A stretch of DNA of 64,000 nt from Desulfotalea sp. GTDB lineage: Bacteria; Desulfobacterota; Desulfobulbia; Desulfobulbales; Desulfocapsaceae. The notes below the pieces were generated by a model that was not told the origin of the DNA, did no database searches, and saw only the letters and a program-made list of their open reading frames with translations. Location of the stretch: contig NVXR01000005.1 in assembly GCA_002733995.1 (NCBI GenBank), forward strand, positions 110,437-174,436, read 5' to 3'. The position numbers and the translations under genes are program-made. This document shows positions 1 to 9,161 of this stretch, one piece after another (position 1 is the stretch's first letter; every line of letters starts with the position of its first letter).

Positions 1-1326
1 GAAGGTGCCGATGCATGGTTCAGCCATGATGTTGCTGATTTTCTACAGGAAGGCACAACTTGTAAGAGTTGTGGGGCTGCAGAATTTGTCAAAGAAGATG
101 ATATTCTCGACGTCTGGTTTGATTCCGGTGTGAGTCACGCTGCTGTATGTGAAGATCGAGAAGAACTACGATCTCCTGCAGATCTTTATTTAGAGGGCAG
201 CGATCAGCATAGGGGATGGTTTCAGAGTTCACTGCTTACATCTGTTGGCACGCGAGGTTGTGCCCCATTTAAAGGTGTGCTTACGCATGGGTACGTTGTC
301 GATGGACAGGGCAAGAAGATGTCAAAGTCCGTAGGTAATGTGGTTGTGCCATCTGAAGTCATTGATAAATACGGTGCAGAGATCCTGCGCTTGTGGGTTG
401 CAAGTGAAGATTATCGCGATGATATTAAGGTATCCGATGAAATTTTAAAGCAGGTTGCCGATGCGTATCGAAAGATTCGCAACACCATTCGCTATTTTCT
501 AGGAAATCTTGCTGACTTTGATAACACAACTAATAGAGTTGCTTTTGACCAGCTTCCCGAACTCGACCAGTGGGCTCTCGCAAAATTTGAGGAGTTGAAG
601 AACAAGGTGACGTCCGCCTATGATAAATATGAATTTCATTCAATTTATCATAATTTCAACTATTTTTGTGGAACTACCATGAGTTCCTTTTACCTCGATA
701 TTCTCAAAGACCGGCTCTATACCTCTGGCACTGATTCCCATTTGCGAAGATCGGCACAGACCGTTTTGTTTGAAATTCTTGAGGGTATGTTGAAGTTGAT
801 GCACCCAATCTTAAGTTTCACAACAGCTGAGGCTTGGGATTCACTCCATGGTCGAAGGGATATCGATCCTTTTGAGGGCGGAATTTACTTCACAGAATTT
901 CCTGAAGATAAAGAGATGAACTGTGACCAGTCAATTATGGACAAATGGGGTGAACTGATAAAGGTTCGTTCCGAGATTACCAAGGCCCTTGAAATAGCCC
1001 GACGGGACAAGGTTATCGGTCACAGTCTGGAGGCGAAGGTTCTTCTGTCTGTAGATGGTGAGCTCGCGTCTTTTATCCAGAGCGAATGGCAGACAATTAA
1101 AGAAATATCTATAATTTCTGAAATGGCTGAGTTGGATCTTGCAACCGAAGAAACTGGCGTACGCTACGTTAGTGAGGAGTTGCCAGGATTTGTTGTTCAG
1201 GTACAGCCTGCCTCGGGACAGAAATGTGAACGGTGTTGGATACGATCAACGACGGTGGGGGAAAATAGCAAACACCCTGAAATTTGTGATCGTTGTGCAG
1301 GAGTCGTAACAGAGCTGGGTCTGTAG
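1..1326 (+). CDS. ileS: Isoleucyl-tRNA synthetase, C-terminal part (5' end outside window)
   Basis: Cytoplasmic class I aminoacyl-tRNA synthetase that charges tRNA-Ile. The frame is open from the first base, so the N-terminal half with the HIGH motif lies upstream of the window. Visible are the conserved VWFDSG stretch, the ATP-binding KMSKS loop (GKKMSKSVGN), the helical anticodon-binding domain and the C-terminal zinc finger with two CxxC pairs (CERC and CDRC), the usual end of bacterial IleRS of the zinc-containing type. The stop at 1324-1326 is directly followed by the lspA start, the classical ileS-lspA arrangement. The identification is very secure; only the start is missing. Confidence 0.97.
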   Translation, partial: EGADAWFSHDVADFLQEGTTCKSCGAAEFVKEDDILDVWFDSGVSHAAVCEDREELRSPADLYLEGSDQHRGWFQSSLLTSVGTRGCAPFKGVLTHGYVVDGQGKKMSKSVGNVVVPSEVIDKYGAEILRLWVASEDYRDDIKVSDEILKQVADAYRKIRNTIRYFLGNLADFDNTTNRVAFDQLPELDQWALAKFEELKNKVTSAYDKYEFHSIYHNFNYFCGTTMSSFYLDILKDRLYTSGTDSHLRRSAQTVLFEILEGMLKLMHPILSFTTAEAWDSLHGRRDIDPFEGGIYFTEFPEDKEMNCDQSIMDKWGELIKVRSEITKALEIARRDKVIGHSLEAKVLLSVDGELASFIQSEWQTIKEISIISEMAELDLATEETGVRYVSEELPGFVVQVQPASGQKCERCWIRSTTVGENSKHPEICDRCAGVVTELGL

Positions 1327-1328
1327 GT

Positions 1329-1814
1329 GTGGCGTATCTTTTGCTGATAACTGCGGTTATTGTAACTGACCAGATTTCGAAGTTTTGGATTGTAGATACT
1401 CTGCATCTTTATGAAAGCAGGGAAATCATTCCAGGACTGTTTAATCTGGTTTATGTTGTAAATCCGGGTGCGGCATTCAGTATTCTTGCCGATGTAGATT
1501 CACCATGGCGCCACTACTTTTTTTTGATTGTAGGATGTCTCGCAATTGTAGGTATGACCGTTGCCTATATAAAGCTAAGGACAGAGAATGATCGCTACTA
1601 CTTGCCCTTAGGCTTGATTGTTGGTGGTGCTATAGGTAACATGATAGATAGAATACGCTTTGGCTCGGTTATAGATTTTCTCGATTTCTATATGGGCAAT
1701 TATCATTGGCCCGCATTTAACGTTGCGGACTCTGCAATTTGTGTCGGAGCTGTTCTCTTTATTGGAATGAATTTTTGTATTCAAAAAAAAATAGAAACTG
1801 AAGAGAAGATATGA
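1329..1814 (+). CDS. lspA: Lipoprotein signal peptidase (signal peptidase II)
   Basis: Inner-membrane aspartic protease that removes the signal peptide of diacylglyceryl-modified prolipoproteins. About 161 residues, the family's usual size, with four hydrophobic segments. Both catalytic aspartates are visible in their family motifs: GNMIDRI in the middle and FNVADS near the C-terminus. I chose the GTG at 1329, two bases after the ileS stop, because the protein then begins at the first membrane helix (VAYLLLITAV); a TTG at 1293 would add 12 residues overlapping ileS. The 3' end overlaps the fabD start by four bases (ATGA), which suggests translational coupling. Confidence 0.95.
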   Translation: MAYLLLITAVIVTDQISKFWIVDTLHLYESREIIPGLFNLVYVVNPGAAFSILADVDSPWRHYFFLIVGCLAIVGMTVAYIKLRTENDRYYLPLGLIVGGAIGNMIDRIRFGSVIDFLDFYMGNYHWPAFNVADSAICVGAVLFIGMNFCIQKKIETEEKI

Positions 1815-2761
1815 AAATTGCAGTGTTATTTCCCGGACAGGGGTCTCAGTATCTTGGTATGGCAAAGGAGTTTGTGCATACAAAGAAACAATGTGCTGGC
1901 TTGATGGAGATGGCTGAAACTGTCTGTGATCTGAACTTACAGGAGTTATGCGATCAAGGTCCATTGGAAGAGTTGACAAGAGCGACTAATCTGCAGCCAG
2001 CTATAACAATAGCTAACCTTATCTGTTGGCAGGCCTTTATCGATGAGACCCAAGGGGAAATTGAGGTTAGCTCTTTTGCAGGCCATTCACTTGGCGAGTA
2101 TTCCGCTCTGTACGCGGCGGGAGTCATAAATGCAAAAGATGCCATAAGGCTTGTGAGTAAAAGAGGGGCATTGATGGAGCGAGAAGGCCTCAAAAACCCT
2201 GGTGGTATGCGTGCCGTACTTGGTCTTGGCATAGACGTTGTCGAAGGCGTTATCGCGGCGTATACTGGCGATGGTGTGGTTACTGCAGCAAATCACAATA
2301 CGCCCCAGCAAGTCGTTGTTTCCGGTAGCATTGGAGCCTTAGACTGGGTGACAGCAGCGGTGGAAGAATTGGGGGGCAGGGTCATCACTCTTAATGTGAG
2401 CGTTGCCAATCACAGTCCGCTGGTTGCTGAAGCTGTTCCCGATTTTGCAGAATTCATGGCGGACACCGATTTTAATATTCCCAAAATTCCCATCTATTTT
2501 AATGTTACGGCAGACAAGGAAACGGATCCGAATAAAATGAAGGGAATAATGGCCAGCCAAATAGAATCCAAGGTGCGTTGGTGTGAGATCATCACAGCTA
2601 TGGTTGATGACGGTGTTGATACCTTTATAGAGGTTGGTCCTAAGACAGTACTTAAAGGAATGATGAAAAAGATCACTCCCAAGGGTACCAAGGTGACCTC
2701 GCTGCAGTTTGACTGCCCAGAATCTCTTGAAAAATGTTTGCAAAAGTTGCGACAGCAGTAA
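1811..2761 (+). CDS. fabD: Malonyl-CoA:ACP transacylase
   Basis: Transfers malonyl from CoA to acyl carrier protein, the entry step of type II fatty acid synthesis in the cytoplasm. 316 residues, normal for FabD. The N-terminal GQGSQYLGM motif and the nucleophilic serine elbow GHSLGEYSALYAAG are visible, as is the distal catalytic histidine in NVSVANHSPL. The ATG overlaps the stop of lspA. No other fab gene follows; the downstream 670 bases hold no clear gene, so fabD ends the ileS-lspA-fabD unit. Confidence 0.96.
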   Translation: MKIAVLFPGQGSQYLGMAKEFVHTKKQCAGLMEMAETVCDLNLQELCDQGPLEELTRATNLQPAITIANLICWQAFIDETQGEIEVSSFAGHSLGEYSALYAAGVINAKDAIRLVSKRGALMEREGLKNPGGMRAVLGLGIDVVEGVIAAYTGDGVVTAANHNTPQQVVVSGSIGALDWVTAAVEELGGRVITLNVSVANHSPLVAEAVPDFAEFMADTDFNIPKIPIYFNVTADKETDPNKMKGIMASQIESKVRWCEIITAMVDDGVDTFIEVGPKTVLKGMMKKITPKGTKVTSLQFDCPESLEKCLQKLRQQ

Positions 2762-3429
2762 TCTGAGCCCTTAGTGTTGATCGCATACGCTTGTATGCGG
2801 TCCACATTGTAACCGCCGTTGGACAGGCCAAGCCCTCGCTTAAAGTTGGTCCCCTTCGACTCGGCATACGCAAAAACAACTGAGAGTTTTATTCGATTGT
2901 TACTGCAAAAGCCGGAAATTGTAGTGAAGATTGTATTGCTCTCAAGCGGGACCACAGAGATGCAGAAGGCGCGCCCTCTGCTCGTGTTCAACCTTGCGTT
3001 GAGGTTGTCCAGGCCACAGAAAATGACCGGTGGGGGTGACTAGCTATTACAGCAGTCGTTATCTCCTATGTCTGTAGCTGGCATATCTGGGACGATAAAC
3101 CGCCACAATTCTCCTTGCTCAAAATGCTGCACTTGAAGTATGCTCTGGTGGGCGTAATTGGCTTGGGGGCGACTATGGAGCATCGGTTTGAACTCGCAAT
3201 TTGAACGTAAAGAACGTGTGGTCTTCTCTGTTTTTCTCTCTCCCCTTGGTCCTATTTAAAATACTCATGTTGGGCATTTGCCAAGCCTCTTTGTTGGTTA
3301 TAATAATCACCTGTATTGGCTAATGTTTTTCTTTATCTTAGCCGGTGCTGTTAGGTGAACCCGCGGTGGCTGGAGGTTCTCAGGCTGTGTGCATACCTTG
3401 CTTTTGTTTTCAATATATGGGATGGCTGG
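2762..3429. other. Intergenic stretch without a convincing gene
   Basis: About 670 bases between fabD and a small Cys-rich gene. Open frames exist on both strands (for instance minus strand up to 2991, plus strand 2819-3043), but none has a recognisable product or a good ribosome binding site, and the minus-strand frame runs through the end of fabD. The composition around 2810-3040 looks more structured than the AT-rich stretch 3190-3350. It may be gene or mobile-element debris; I cannot name it. Confidence 0.4.
2782..2799. repeat. Perfect hairpin just after fabD
   Basis: CGCATAC, a GCTT loop and GTATGCG form a perfect 7-bp stem 20 bases after the fabD stop. No T-run follows, so it is not a standard intrinsic terminator. 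It may be a transcript-stabilising stem or an edge of the unidentified sequence that follows; a related GGCATACGC occurs again near 2862. Confidence 0.45.
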
Positions 3430-3654
3430 ATGAAATTTGACGATTCATTAAAGTGTTGTTTGCGGTGCAAATATTTTCGTTTAACGACTATTACAGGTGG
3501 TATTTGCAGACAAGTAAAACGCTCACCGGACGATTATCCGCCTAAAACGAACAGCGAACATTGTTCTTTATGGCTGGATTGTGGGCAAACCTATTATATC
3601 AGAAAGGGTTGGATCAAGTCGCGGCAAGCAAATGAAAAGTCGAATGTGCAGTAG
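3430..3654 (+). CDS. Small cysteine-rich hypothetical protein
   Basis: About 74 residues, not recognised. It carries six cysteines: a CCLRC cluster near the start, one in GGICRQ about 15 residues later, and two more in HCSLWLDCG. This spacing suggests a metal-binding or Fe-S domain of the short cysteine-cluster kind, but no function follows from it. The ATG at 3430 is preferred; a GTG at 3355 in the same frame would add a 25-residue hydrophobic stretch. It stands alone, with more than 400 bases to the next gene. Confidence 0.55.
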   Translation: MKFDDSLKCCLRCKYFRLTTITGGICRQVKRSPDDYPPKTNSEHCSLWLDCGQTYYIRKGWIKSRQANEKSNVQ

Positions 3655-4096
3655 CTGGTATAGACATTGCCCCAAGATCTGCTGACTCCCCATATCTCTT
3701 TTTCTGCACCGTTCATGGGTAGGTGGTCGAGAGGGCTGTAATACTAAGGTGCTTCATTACCCAGCGTTGCTATGACTCGTTTTGGTACAGATTTGTTTAT
3801 AACCTGCACGGGTTGTCGGTGTCCCTGGCACATTCAAATAGTTAACTACTTTTTTGCGGATTTGTGCGGAGAAAGCCTGTTGGCTGAGTTTTCTGTTGTA
3901 GCAATCTTAGATTGATAATTTTCTCTCTTTGCTTGGTGATCTTGCGAAGATGTGGTATGTAAGATTGCCTTAATGTGTTTGTGAGATTCATTAAACAACC
4001 CCGTCTCATAATCAGAGCAAAATAACATCTTTACTCTTCTCAATGTATTGAGATTCCAAATTTGCATGCCTGATATGCGACAAGTGATGACCCTTT
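3655..4096. other. Intergenic, AT-rich, nothing recognised
   Basis: About 440 bases before the polysaccharide locus. A minus-strand frame of 73 codons (3846-4067) exists but has no recognisable product, so I do not call a gene. The promoter of the downstream locus presumably lies here, but I could not pick out a convincing -35/-10 pair. Confidence 0.4.
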
Positions 4097-5170
4097 ATGT
4101 CAAAGTATATAAAAATGCTGTTTAAAATTGCCTTCAGCATCCTGTTCTTCTCTGTTTTACTCTCATTCGTTAAAGGTAATGAACTCCTTGTCGTGGTAAA
4201 ACAAGTTGATTTGACCTATCTGGTTATTAGCTTTTTTATCACCCTTATCATGCTTCTTGCAAGTTGTGCGAAATGGAAGGTTGTTCTCGATCTCAAAGAG
4301 AGGAAGGTGCCCTTTTGGCAGCTGCTTAAGATATATATGGTTGGGTATTTTTTCTCAAATATTTTGCCATCCACCGTCGGTGGAGATGTCGTCAGGTCAT
4401 ACTATGCCGGGCGACTTATTGAAAATCAGGCCTATGCGGCCGTAAGTGTTTTTGTTGAAAGGTTTTCAGGAATTCTTTTCCTGCTGGTTCTCGTCATTAT
4501 TGCACCAGTTCTACAGCCTCAGTTGTACAGCAGCCCTTACATTGTGTTTCCTGCCTGCGGTGGAGTGTTCTTTCTCTTGGTTGTTTTATGGGTTTGGTTC
4601 TCTACTAACCCATTTGCACTGCCCAATATGATTGCCGAAAAGTTATTTACCGGTCTTGATGGAATAGCACAAAAAATGGGAATATCGCTCCTTATCAGCA
4701 TGGTTGAGAAAGCGGAGGCCTTTTATCAACGAATCCTTGAAAAGCTGAAAAAATTCAGGGCTGAGTTGCACGTTGCAATGCAAGCCGTTAAAGATGATAA
4801 ACGATTTCTTTTTCGTATCATTTACCTTACCGTTCTGTTCTATGCGCTTACCTGGGTGAATGTGTACACCGCCTACCGCGCCTTTGGGGTTGAAGTAGAT
4901 TTTATCCAGATTTGTGCTATCGTTCCTGCTATTATGTTTGTTGCCCATGTACCCGTGACCTTGCTTGGCAATTTGGGTTATTTTGAATCCGTTTTTGTGT
5001 TTTACTTTCTTCTTGTTGGGGTTGGTGGGGCTGAAACCCTGGCAATGGGACTATTCCTGCGCTTAAAAACCTTGACTATGGGTGTAATCGGATTTGGGGT
5101 TTATCTCGTGTATAAACAGAGAAATGTTCTTGATTTAAAGCAGGCGGAAGAAAAAGGAAAGACTGTTTAA
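4097..5170 (+). CDS. Flippase-like membrane protein (LPG synthase TM / UPF0104 family)
   Basis: A 357-residue polytopic membrane protein with roughly eight hydrophobic segments. It matches the integral-membrane family found in AglD and in the N-terminal half of MprF (lysylphosphatidylglycerol synthase TM region). The family signature NILPSTVGGDVVR after the second to third helix, and the AYAAVSVFVERFSG stretch, are visible. Members are linked to flipping or handling of lipid-linked sugars. It heads a row of glycosyltransferases, which fits a role in lipid-carrier or surface-polysaccharide metabolism. The soluble synthetase half of MprF is absent, so it is not a lysyl-PG synthase. Confidence 0.82.
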   Translation: MSKYIKMLFKIAFSILFFSVLLSFVKGNELLVVVKQVDLTYLVISFFITLIMLLASCAKWKVVLDLKERKVPFWQLLKIYMVGYFFSNILPSTVGGDVVRSYYAGRLIENQAYAAVSVFVERFSGILFLLVLVIIAPVLQPQLYSSPYIVFPACGGVFFLLVVLWVWFSTNPFALPNMIAEKLFTGLDGIAQKMGISLLISMVEKAEAFYQRILEKLKKFRAELHVAMQAVKDDKRFLFRIIYLTVLFYALTWVNVYTAYRAFGVEVDFIQICAIVPAIMFVAHVPVTLLGNLGYFESVFVFYFLLVGVGGAETLAMGLFLRLKTLTMGVIGFGVYLVYKQRNVLDLKQAEEKGKTV

Positions 5171-5271
5171 TACTATCTGTTGCTCTTTGTAGGGTTGCTA
5201 AGAGCCAACTAGAAAATTCTAGATTATTTTACTCTAATATTGGGTAAATACCATATAAACGGAGATTCATT

Positions 5272-6258
5272 TTGCTGATTTCAATTGTAATACCACTTCT
5301 TAATGAAGAAGAAAACATCCCCTATCTTTATGACGAACTTAACGAAGTCATGGGGGCTATTGATGCCGATTATGAGCTTATTTTTATAAACGATGGAAGT
5401 ACCGATAAAAGTCTTGATGCGCTCAAAGTACTGCAAAAAAAAGATGAGCATGTCGTGGTTGTGAATTTCCGTAAAAATTTTGGTCAGACGGCAGCCATGG
5501 CCGCAGGATTTGATTATGCCTTGGGTGATGTGATTATCACCATGGATGCTGACCTGCAAAATGATCCACGGGACATTCCTCTTTTGCTAGAGAAGATAAA
5601 GGAAGGCAATGATGTTGTCACCGGATGGAGATATGATCGTAAAGATGCCTTTATCAACAGGCGTTTACCTTCGATAATAGCAAATAAAATTATCTCTAAA
5701 ACCACCGGCGTTAATTTGCATGATTACGGTTGCACCTTAAAAGCCTTCCGTAGGGAAATAATCAAAAATGTAAAACTGTACGGCGAAATGCATCGGTTCA
5801 TCCCAGCTATAGCAAGTGGCATGGGTATTGATTTTACAGAAGTGAAGGTTAACCATCGCGCCAGGCGCTTTGGTACTACAAAATATGGGATCTCCCGAAC
5901 TATACGGGTTGTGCTTGATCTGCTCACCGTTAAATTTCTACTCAGTTATTCCACTCGCCCTATCCAAGTCTTTGGTTTGATGGGAATTATCTCTGGTGGT
6001 ATTGGTTTTCTCATTGCACTTATAATGACATTTCAGAGACAATTTATGGGTGTACCTCTCTCTGACAGGCCACTTCTGTTTTTAGCTGTATTGCTGATTT
6101 TTGTTGGAATTCAGTTCATCTCTCTTGGACTCATTGCCGAGTTACAGGCGAGGACGTATCACGAATCTCAAAATAAACCCGTCTACTATGTTAAAAGCAT
6201 TTTCAGATCAGATCCCCCTACAAAAGAACCAGAAAAAGAAGTAGATGCAGACTGTTGA
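5272..6258 (+). CDS. Family 2 glycosyltransferase, GtrB/DPM1-like, with C-terminal membrane anchor
   Basis: 328 residues. The N-terminal GT-A domain begins with ISIVIPLLNEE and carries the metal-binding MDADLQNDP and the FRKNFGQTAAMAAGFDYA stretch typical of polyprenyl-phosphate sugar transferases (GtrB, ArnC, dolichol-phosphate-mannose synthase). Two transmembrane helices follow near residues 230-290. The likely reaction is transfer of a sugar from a nucleotide to undecaprenyl phosphate at the inner face of the membrane. The start is a TTG preceded by GGAG at 5261-5264. Its 3' end overlaps the next glycosyltransferase by 14 bases, so the two are co-expressed. Confidence 0.88.
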   Translation: MLISIVIPLLNEEENIPYLYDELNEVMGAIDADYELIFINDGSTDKSLDALKVLQKKDEHVVVVNFRKNFGQTAAMAAGFDYALGDVIITMDADLQNDPRDIPLLLEKIKEGNDVVTGWRYDRKDAFINRRLPSIIANKIISKTTGVNLHDYGCTLKAFRREIIKNVKLYGEMHRFIPAIASGMGIDFTEVKVNHRARRFGTTKYGISRTIRVVLDLLTVKFLLSYSTRPIQVFGLMGIISGGIGFLIALIMTFQRQFMGVPLSDRPLLFLAVLLIFVGIQFISLGLIAELQARTYHESQNKPVYYVKSIFRSDPPTKEPEKEVDADC

Positions 6259-7294
6259 TCCTAAAATTGAAATTGTTATTCCTAACTGGAACGGTTCAGA
6301 AATGTTGCAGCACTGTTTGCAATCGCTGTCATTGCAGACTTTTCAAAACTTTTCAATAACGGTTGTTGATAATGGTTCTACGGACGACACCGAGGAGGTT
6401 TTACTAAGAGATTACCCCTTAGTGCGTCTCATCAAATACAGCTATAATACCGGCTTTAGTGTCGCGGTGAACACCGGTATAGAAAAGTCTAGGGCTGAAT
6501 TGGTACTGCTACTCAACAACGATATGGAAATTGCTGAAAACTGCCTTGAAGAGTTATCCCTTGCTGCAGAAAAATATGAGGAATACGATTTCTTTTCTCT
6601 TAAAATGCTGAGTTTCCACAACAGGCATATCATAGATGGTGCAGGTGATGCGGTTTTACGGGGCGGTGTTGGCTACAGGCTAGGGACTCTGGAATGTGAC
6701 GCAGAAAAGTACAGTCATGATCGAGAAGTCTTTGGGGCCTGTGCTGGGGCGGCGCTGTATCGGAAAAGGTTTTTTCAAGAAACCGGACTTTTTGATGCGG
6801 ATTTTTTTGCCTACCTGGAAGATGTGGATTTGAATATTCGTGCCCGCAGGCTTGGCATGCGTTGTATGTATTTAAGTCAGGCTGTTGTCTATCATATTGG
6901 TAGTGCGACCTCGGGCTCAAAAATTAATCCACTCACAGTGCGCCTTTCCACGAGAAATAACCTCAATGTGCTAATCAAGAATTACCCTGCACGTTATTTT
7001 GTCAGATTTGGGCCGGCTATATTGGTGTACCAGTTGATGTGGTTCGTCTTTTGCTGTAAAAAAAGCATGGTATTCGCCTGGGGCAAGGGTGTTTGGGAGT
7101 CGATTCAAAATTCACCGGTGTTCCTCGCTAAACGAAAGAGTCTTCTGGGAGCGGTAGATAAAAAGGCCCATGATGCCTTGGCGCAACAGATAAAAGATGC
7201 AGAAAGACTCGCGGTAGAATCGATTATCTCACGACGATCCCAGGACGGTAAGGGGTGTTTGATGCTACAGTTGTACTGCAAACTCTTTTTTTAA
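6245..7294 (+). CDS. Family 2 glycosyltransferase (WbbL/rhamnosyltransferase-like)
   Basis: 349 residues, soluble or peripheral GT-A enzyme. Seen: IVIPNWNGSE at the start, VVDNGSTDDT, the LLLNNDMEI acidic motif, and the acceptor-side AYLEDVDLNIRARRLG motif characteristic of WbbL-like transferases that add rhamnose or similar sugars to growing lipid-linked oligosaccharides. The C-terminal third is more hydrophobic and basic. The substrate cannot be read from the sequence. It overlaps the upstream GT2 gene and is followed 33 bases later by another. Confidence 0.85.
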   Translation: MQTVDPKIEIVIPNWNGSEMLQHCLQSLSLQTFQNFSITVVDNGSTDDTEEVLLRDYPLVRLIKYSYNTGFSVAVNTGIEKSRAELVLLLNNDMEIAENCLEELSLAAEKYEEYDFFSLKMLSFHNRHIIDGAGDAVLRGGVGYRLGTLECDAEKYSHDREVFGACAGAALYRKRFFQETGLFDADFFAYLEDVDLNIRARRLGMRCMYLSQAVVYHIGSATSGSKINPLTVRLSTRNNLNVLIKNYPARYFVRFGPAILVYQLMWFVFCCKKSMVFAWGKGVWESIQNSPVFLAKRKSLLGAVDKKAHDALAQQIKDAERLAVESIISRRSQDGKGCLMLQLYCKLFF

Positions 7295-7327
7295 CAGTTA
7301 CTCACAGTAAACGATCTCATCGTTATT

Positions 7328-8146
7328 ATGCCCTCTCTTGTACATGTCATTATAGTTACCCATAATTCAGGGAAAGAACTGCCTCTTTGTCTTAGGGCAT
7401 TGGCAGGCCAGAGTCATCCGGTGGACACCATTACGGTTGTGGACAGCGGCTCTGGCAATACAGATTATCTTGACGGTCTGAGCCAGAAAGGGGTAACTGT
7501 TATCTGTACCGAAAATATCGGTTTTTCTGGAGCCAATAATGCAGGCTTTCAAACCCTACGTCCAGGGGCTGAAGATATTATTGTTTTTTTGAATCCCGAT
7601 GCTTTTTTGCATGAAGCTGCAGTCTTTGAAATGCTTGAAATTTACAAAAAACATACCAACTCAGGATGTGTAACAGGCAAACTACTCGGCTATGACCTCA
7701 TCGGTAAGAAGAGGAATGGTTTGCTCGATTCCACTGGTGTTTTTCGCAAATGGTACGGTCGCTGGTATGATCGCGGACATGGAATTGTCGATGTTGGCCT
7801 GTACGATCAGCTGGAGGAGGTCCCTGCAATTTGTGGAGCTTTTATGTGCTGTCATATGCGTGCACTCAAACCCTTTGGTGGGGATGTCTTTGACAGTAGC
7901 TTTTTCCTCTATAAGGAAGATATTGAGTTGAGTCTCAGAATCCGTCGTAATGGCTGGAAACTTTTGTATTCGCCCCAAATCATCGTTGAGCATTGCAGGG
8001 GGTGGAGTCAGGAAAGAAGTTCAGTTGCATACCAAAAGCGTCTTTGTTCAGCTGAAAATGAAGTGAAATTATACCTTAAACATCCCTCTTTTTATATGGT
8101 ATGGGCGATTGCTAAATATGTTGCTGTTCGTTTGTTCCATTGTTAG
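7328..8146 (+). CDS. Family 2 glycosyltransferase
   Basis: 272 residues, GT-A fold. Motifs: HVIIVTHNSGKEL at the start, TVVDSGSGN, FLNPDAFLH as acidic motif and FLYKEDIELSLRIRRNGW as the catalytic/acceptor helix. It is the third of four consecutive glycosyltransferases and most resembles the WbbL-like subgroup, as does its upstream neighbour, suggesting successive additions to one repeat unit. Donor and acceptor are unknown. Confidence 0.85.
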   Translation: MPSLVHVIIVTHNSGKELPLCLRALAGQSHPVDTITVVDSGSGNTDYLDGLSQKGVTVICTENIGFSGANNAGFQTLRPGAEDIIVFLNPDAFLHEAAVFEMLEIYKKHTNSGCVTGKLLGYDLIGKKRNGLLDSTGVFRKWYGRWYDRGHGIVDVGLYDQLEEVPAICGAFMCCHMRALKPFGGDVFDSSFFLYKEDIELSLRIRRNGWKLLYSPQIIVEHCRGWSQERSSVAYQKRLCSAENEVKLYLKHPSFYMVWAIAKYVAVRLFHC

Positions 8147-8170
8147 AGAGTACATACGTTTTAACTGCCA

Positions 8171-9103
8171 ATGTGTTTTCCAGACCAATATAAAATTTCT
8201 GTCATAATCCCAACATTGAACGGAGAAGCTACGCTGCCAGAATTGTTTGCAGCACTGGCTCTACAGGACATAACCGTTGATGAAATTCTGGTGGGTGATT
8301 CTGCCTCAGAAGATAGAACGGTAGAGATATGTGTCCAGCACGGGGCGAGGGTTATACCTGTTCCCCGCAAGGACTTTGATCATGGTGGAACCAGAACCTT
8401 ACTCGCCCAAAAAGCTGTAGGAGATCTGCTGGTCTACTTTACCCAAGACACCGTCTTAAGTAGACCTGAGGCCTTAAAAAACCTTATTCAACCGTTACTG
8501 GTTGCAGGTTCTGGGCACAGTTGTACCTATGGTAGGCAGTTACCCGCTCCCGGTGCATCCCTTCTTGCCGCCCATTTAAGATCATTTAATTATCCGGCAA
8601 CGTCCCAGACTCGGAGCTATGCTGATAGGCTAGAGTACGGGCTGAAAACCATCTTTATATCCAACTCGTTTGCCGCATATAAAAAAGAGGACTTGTGTGG
8701 GGTAGGCTTCTTTAAGAACGGATTGATTTTTGGTGAGGATACCTGTACCCTTGGGAGGCTTTTACTGACGGGCACTAGTGTCTGTTATGTAAGTGAAGCT
8801 GCTGTGTATCACAGCCATAATTACTATTATAGTCAAGAGTTTAAAAGGTCTTTTGATATAGGGGTTCTCCATAGCGCTGAAAAATGGTTATTGGAGACCT
8901 ATGGACATGCTGAGGGGCTTGGCAAGATTTATGTCCGCTCTGCATTGGATGAGATAATCTCACAAAAAAAATATACGCTAATCCTTGACTGGTTCATTCG
9001 CAATACAGTTAAATTTATAGGATATAAACTGGGACGTACATACGATAAGTTGCCGAAAAAGATCTGTCCTTCACTTAGCTTAAACAGGCGTTGGTGGGGC
9101 TAG
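8171..9103 (+). CDS. Family 2 glycosyltransferase, rhamnosyltransferase-like
   Basis: 310 residues. It begins ISVIIPTLNGEATL and has the DFDHGGTRT motif seen in a group of bacterial rhamnosyltransferases, the YFTQDTVL acidic motif and FGEDTCTLGRLL in place of the usual ED acceptor motif. The histidine- and tyrosine-rich VYHSHNYYYSQEF near the C-terminus is also common in that group. It is the last of four GT2 genes and sits before the initiating phosphoglycosyltransferase. Rhamnose as the donor sugar is an inference. Confidence 0.82.
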   Translation: MCFPDQYKISVIIPTLNGEATLPELFAALALQDITVDEILVGDSASEDRTVEICVQHGARVIPVPRKDFDHGGTRTLLAQKAVGDLLVYFTQDTVLSRPEALKNLIQPLLVAGSGHSCTYGRQLPAPGASLLAAHLRSFNYPATSQTRSYADRLEYGLKTIFISNSFAAYKKEDLCGVGFFKNGLIFGEDTCTLGRLLLTGTSVCYVSEAAVYHSHNYYYSQEFKRSFDIGVLHSAEKWLLETYGHAEGLGKIYVRSALDEIISQKKYTLILDWFIRNTVKFIGYKLGRTYDKLPKKICPSLSLNRRWWG

Positions 9104-9161
9104 ATTATTCAGCTGTTGTCAACTTGTATCTCGTGTCAACTACCCGGATAATTAATATATT

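Noticed and set aside
2494..2991. 165-codon minus-strand frame across the end of fabD
   Set aside because: More than half overlaps fabD antisense and no family is recognised; no ribosome binding site.
3846..4067. 73-codon minus-strand frame before the glycan locus
   Set aside because: Low-complexity polar product, no recognisable family, no support from context.
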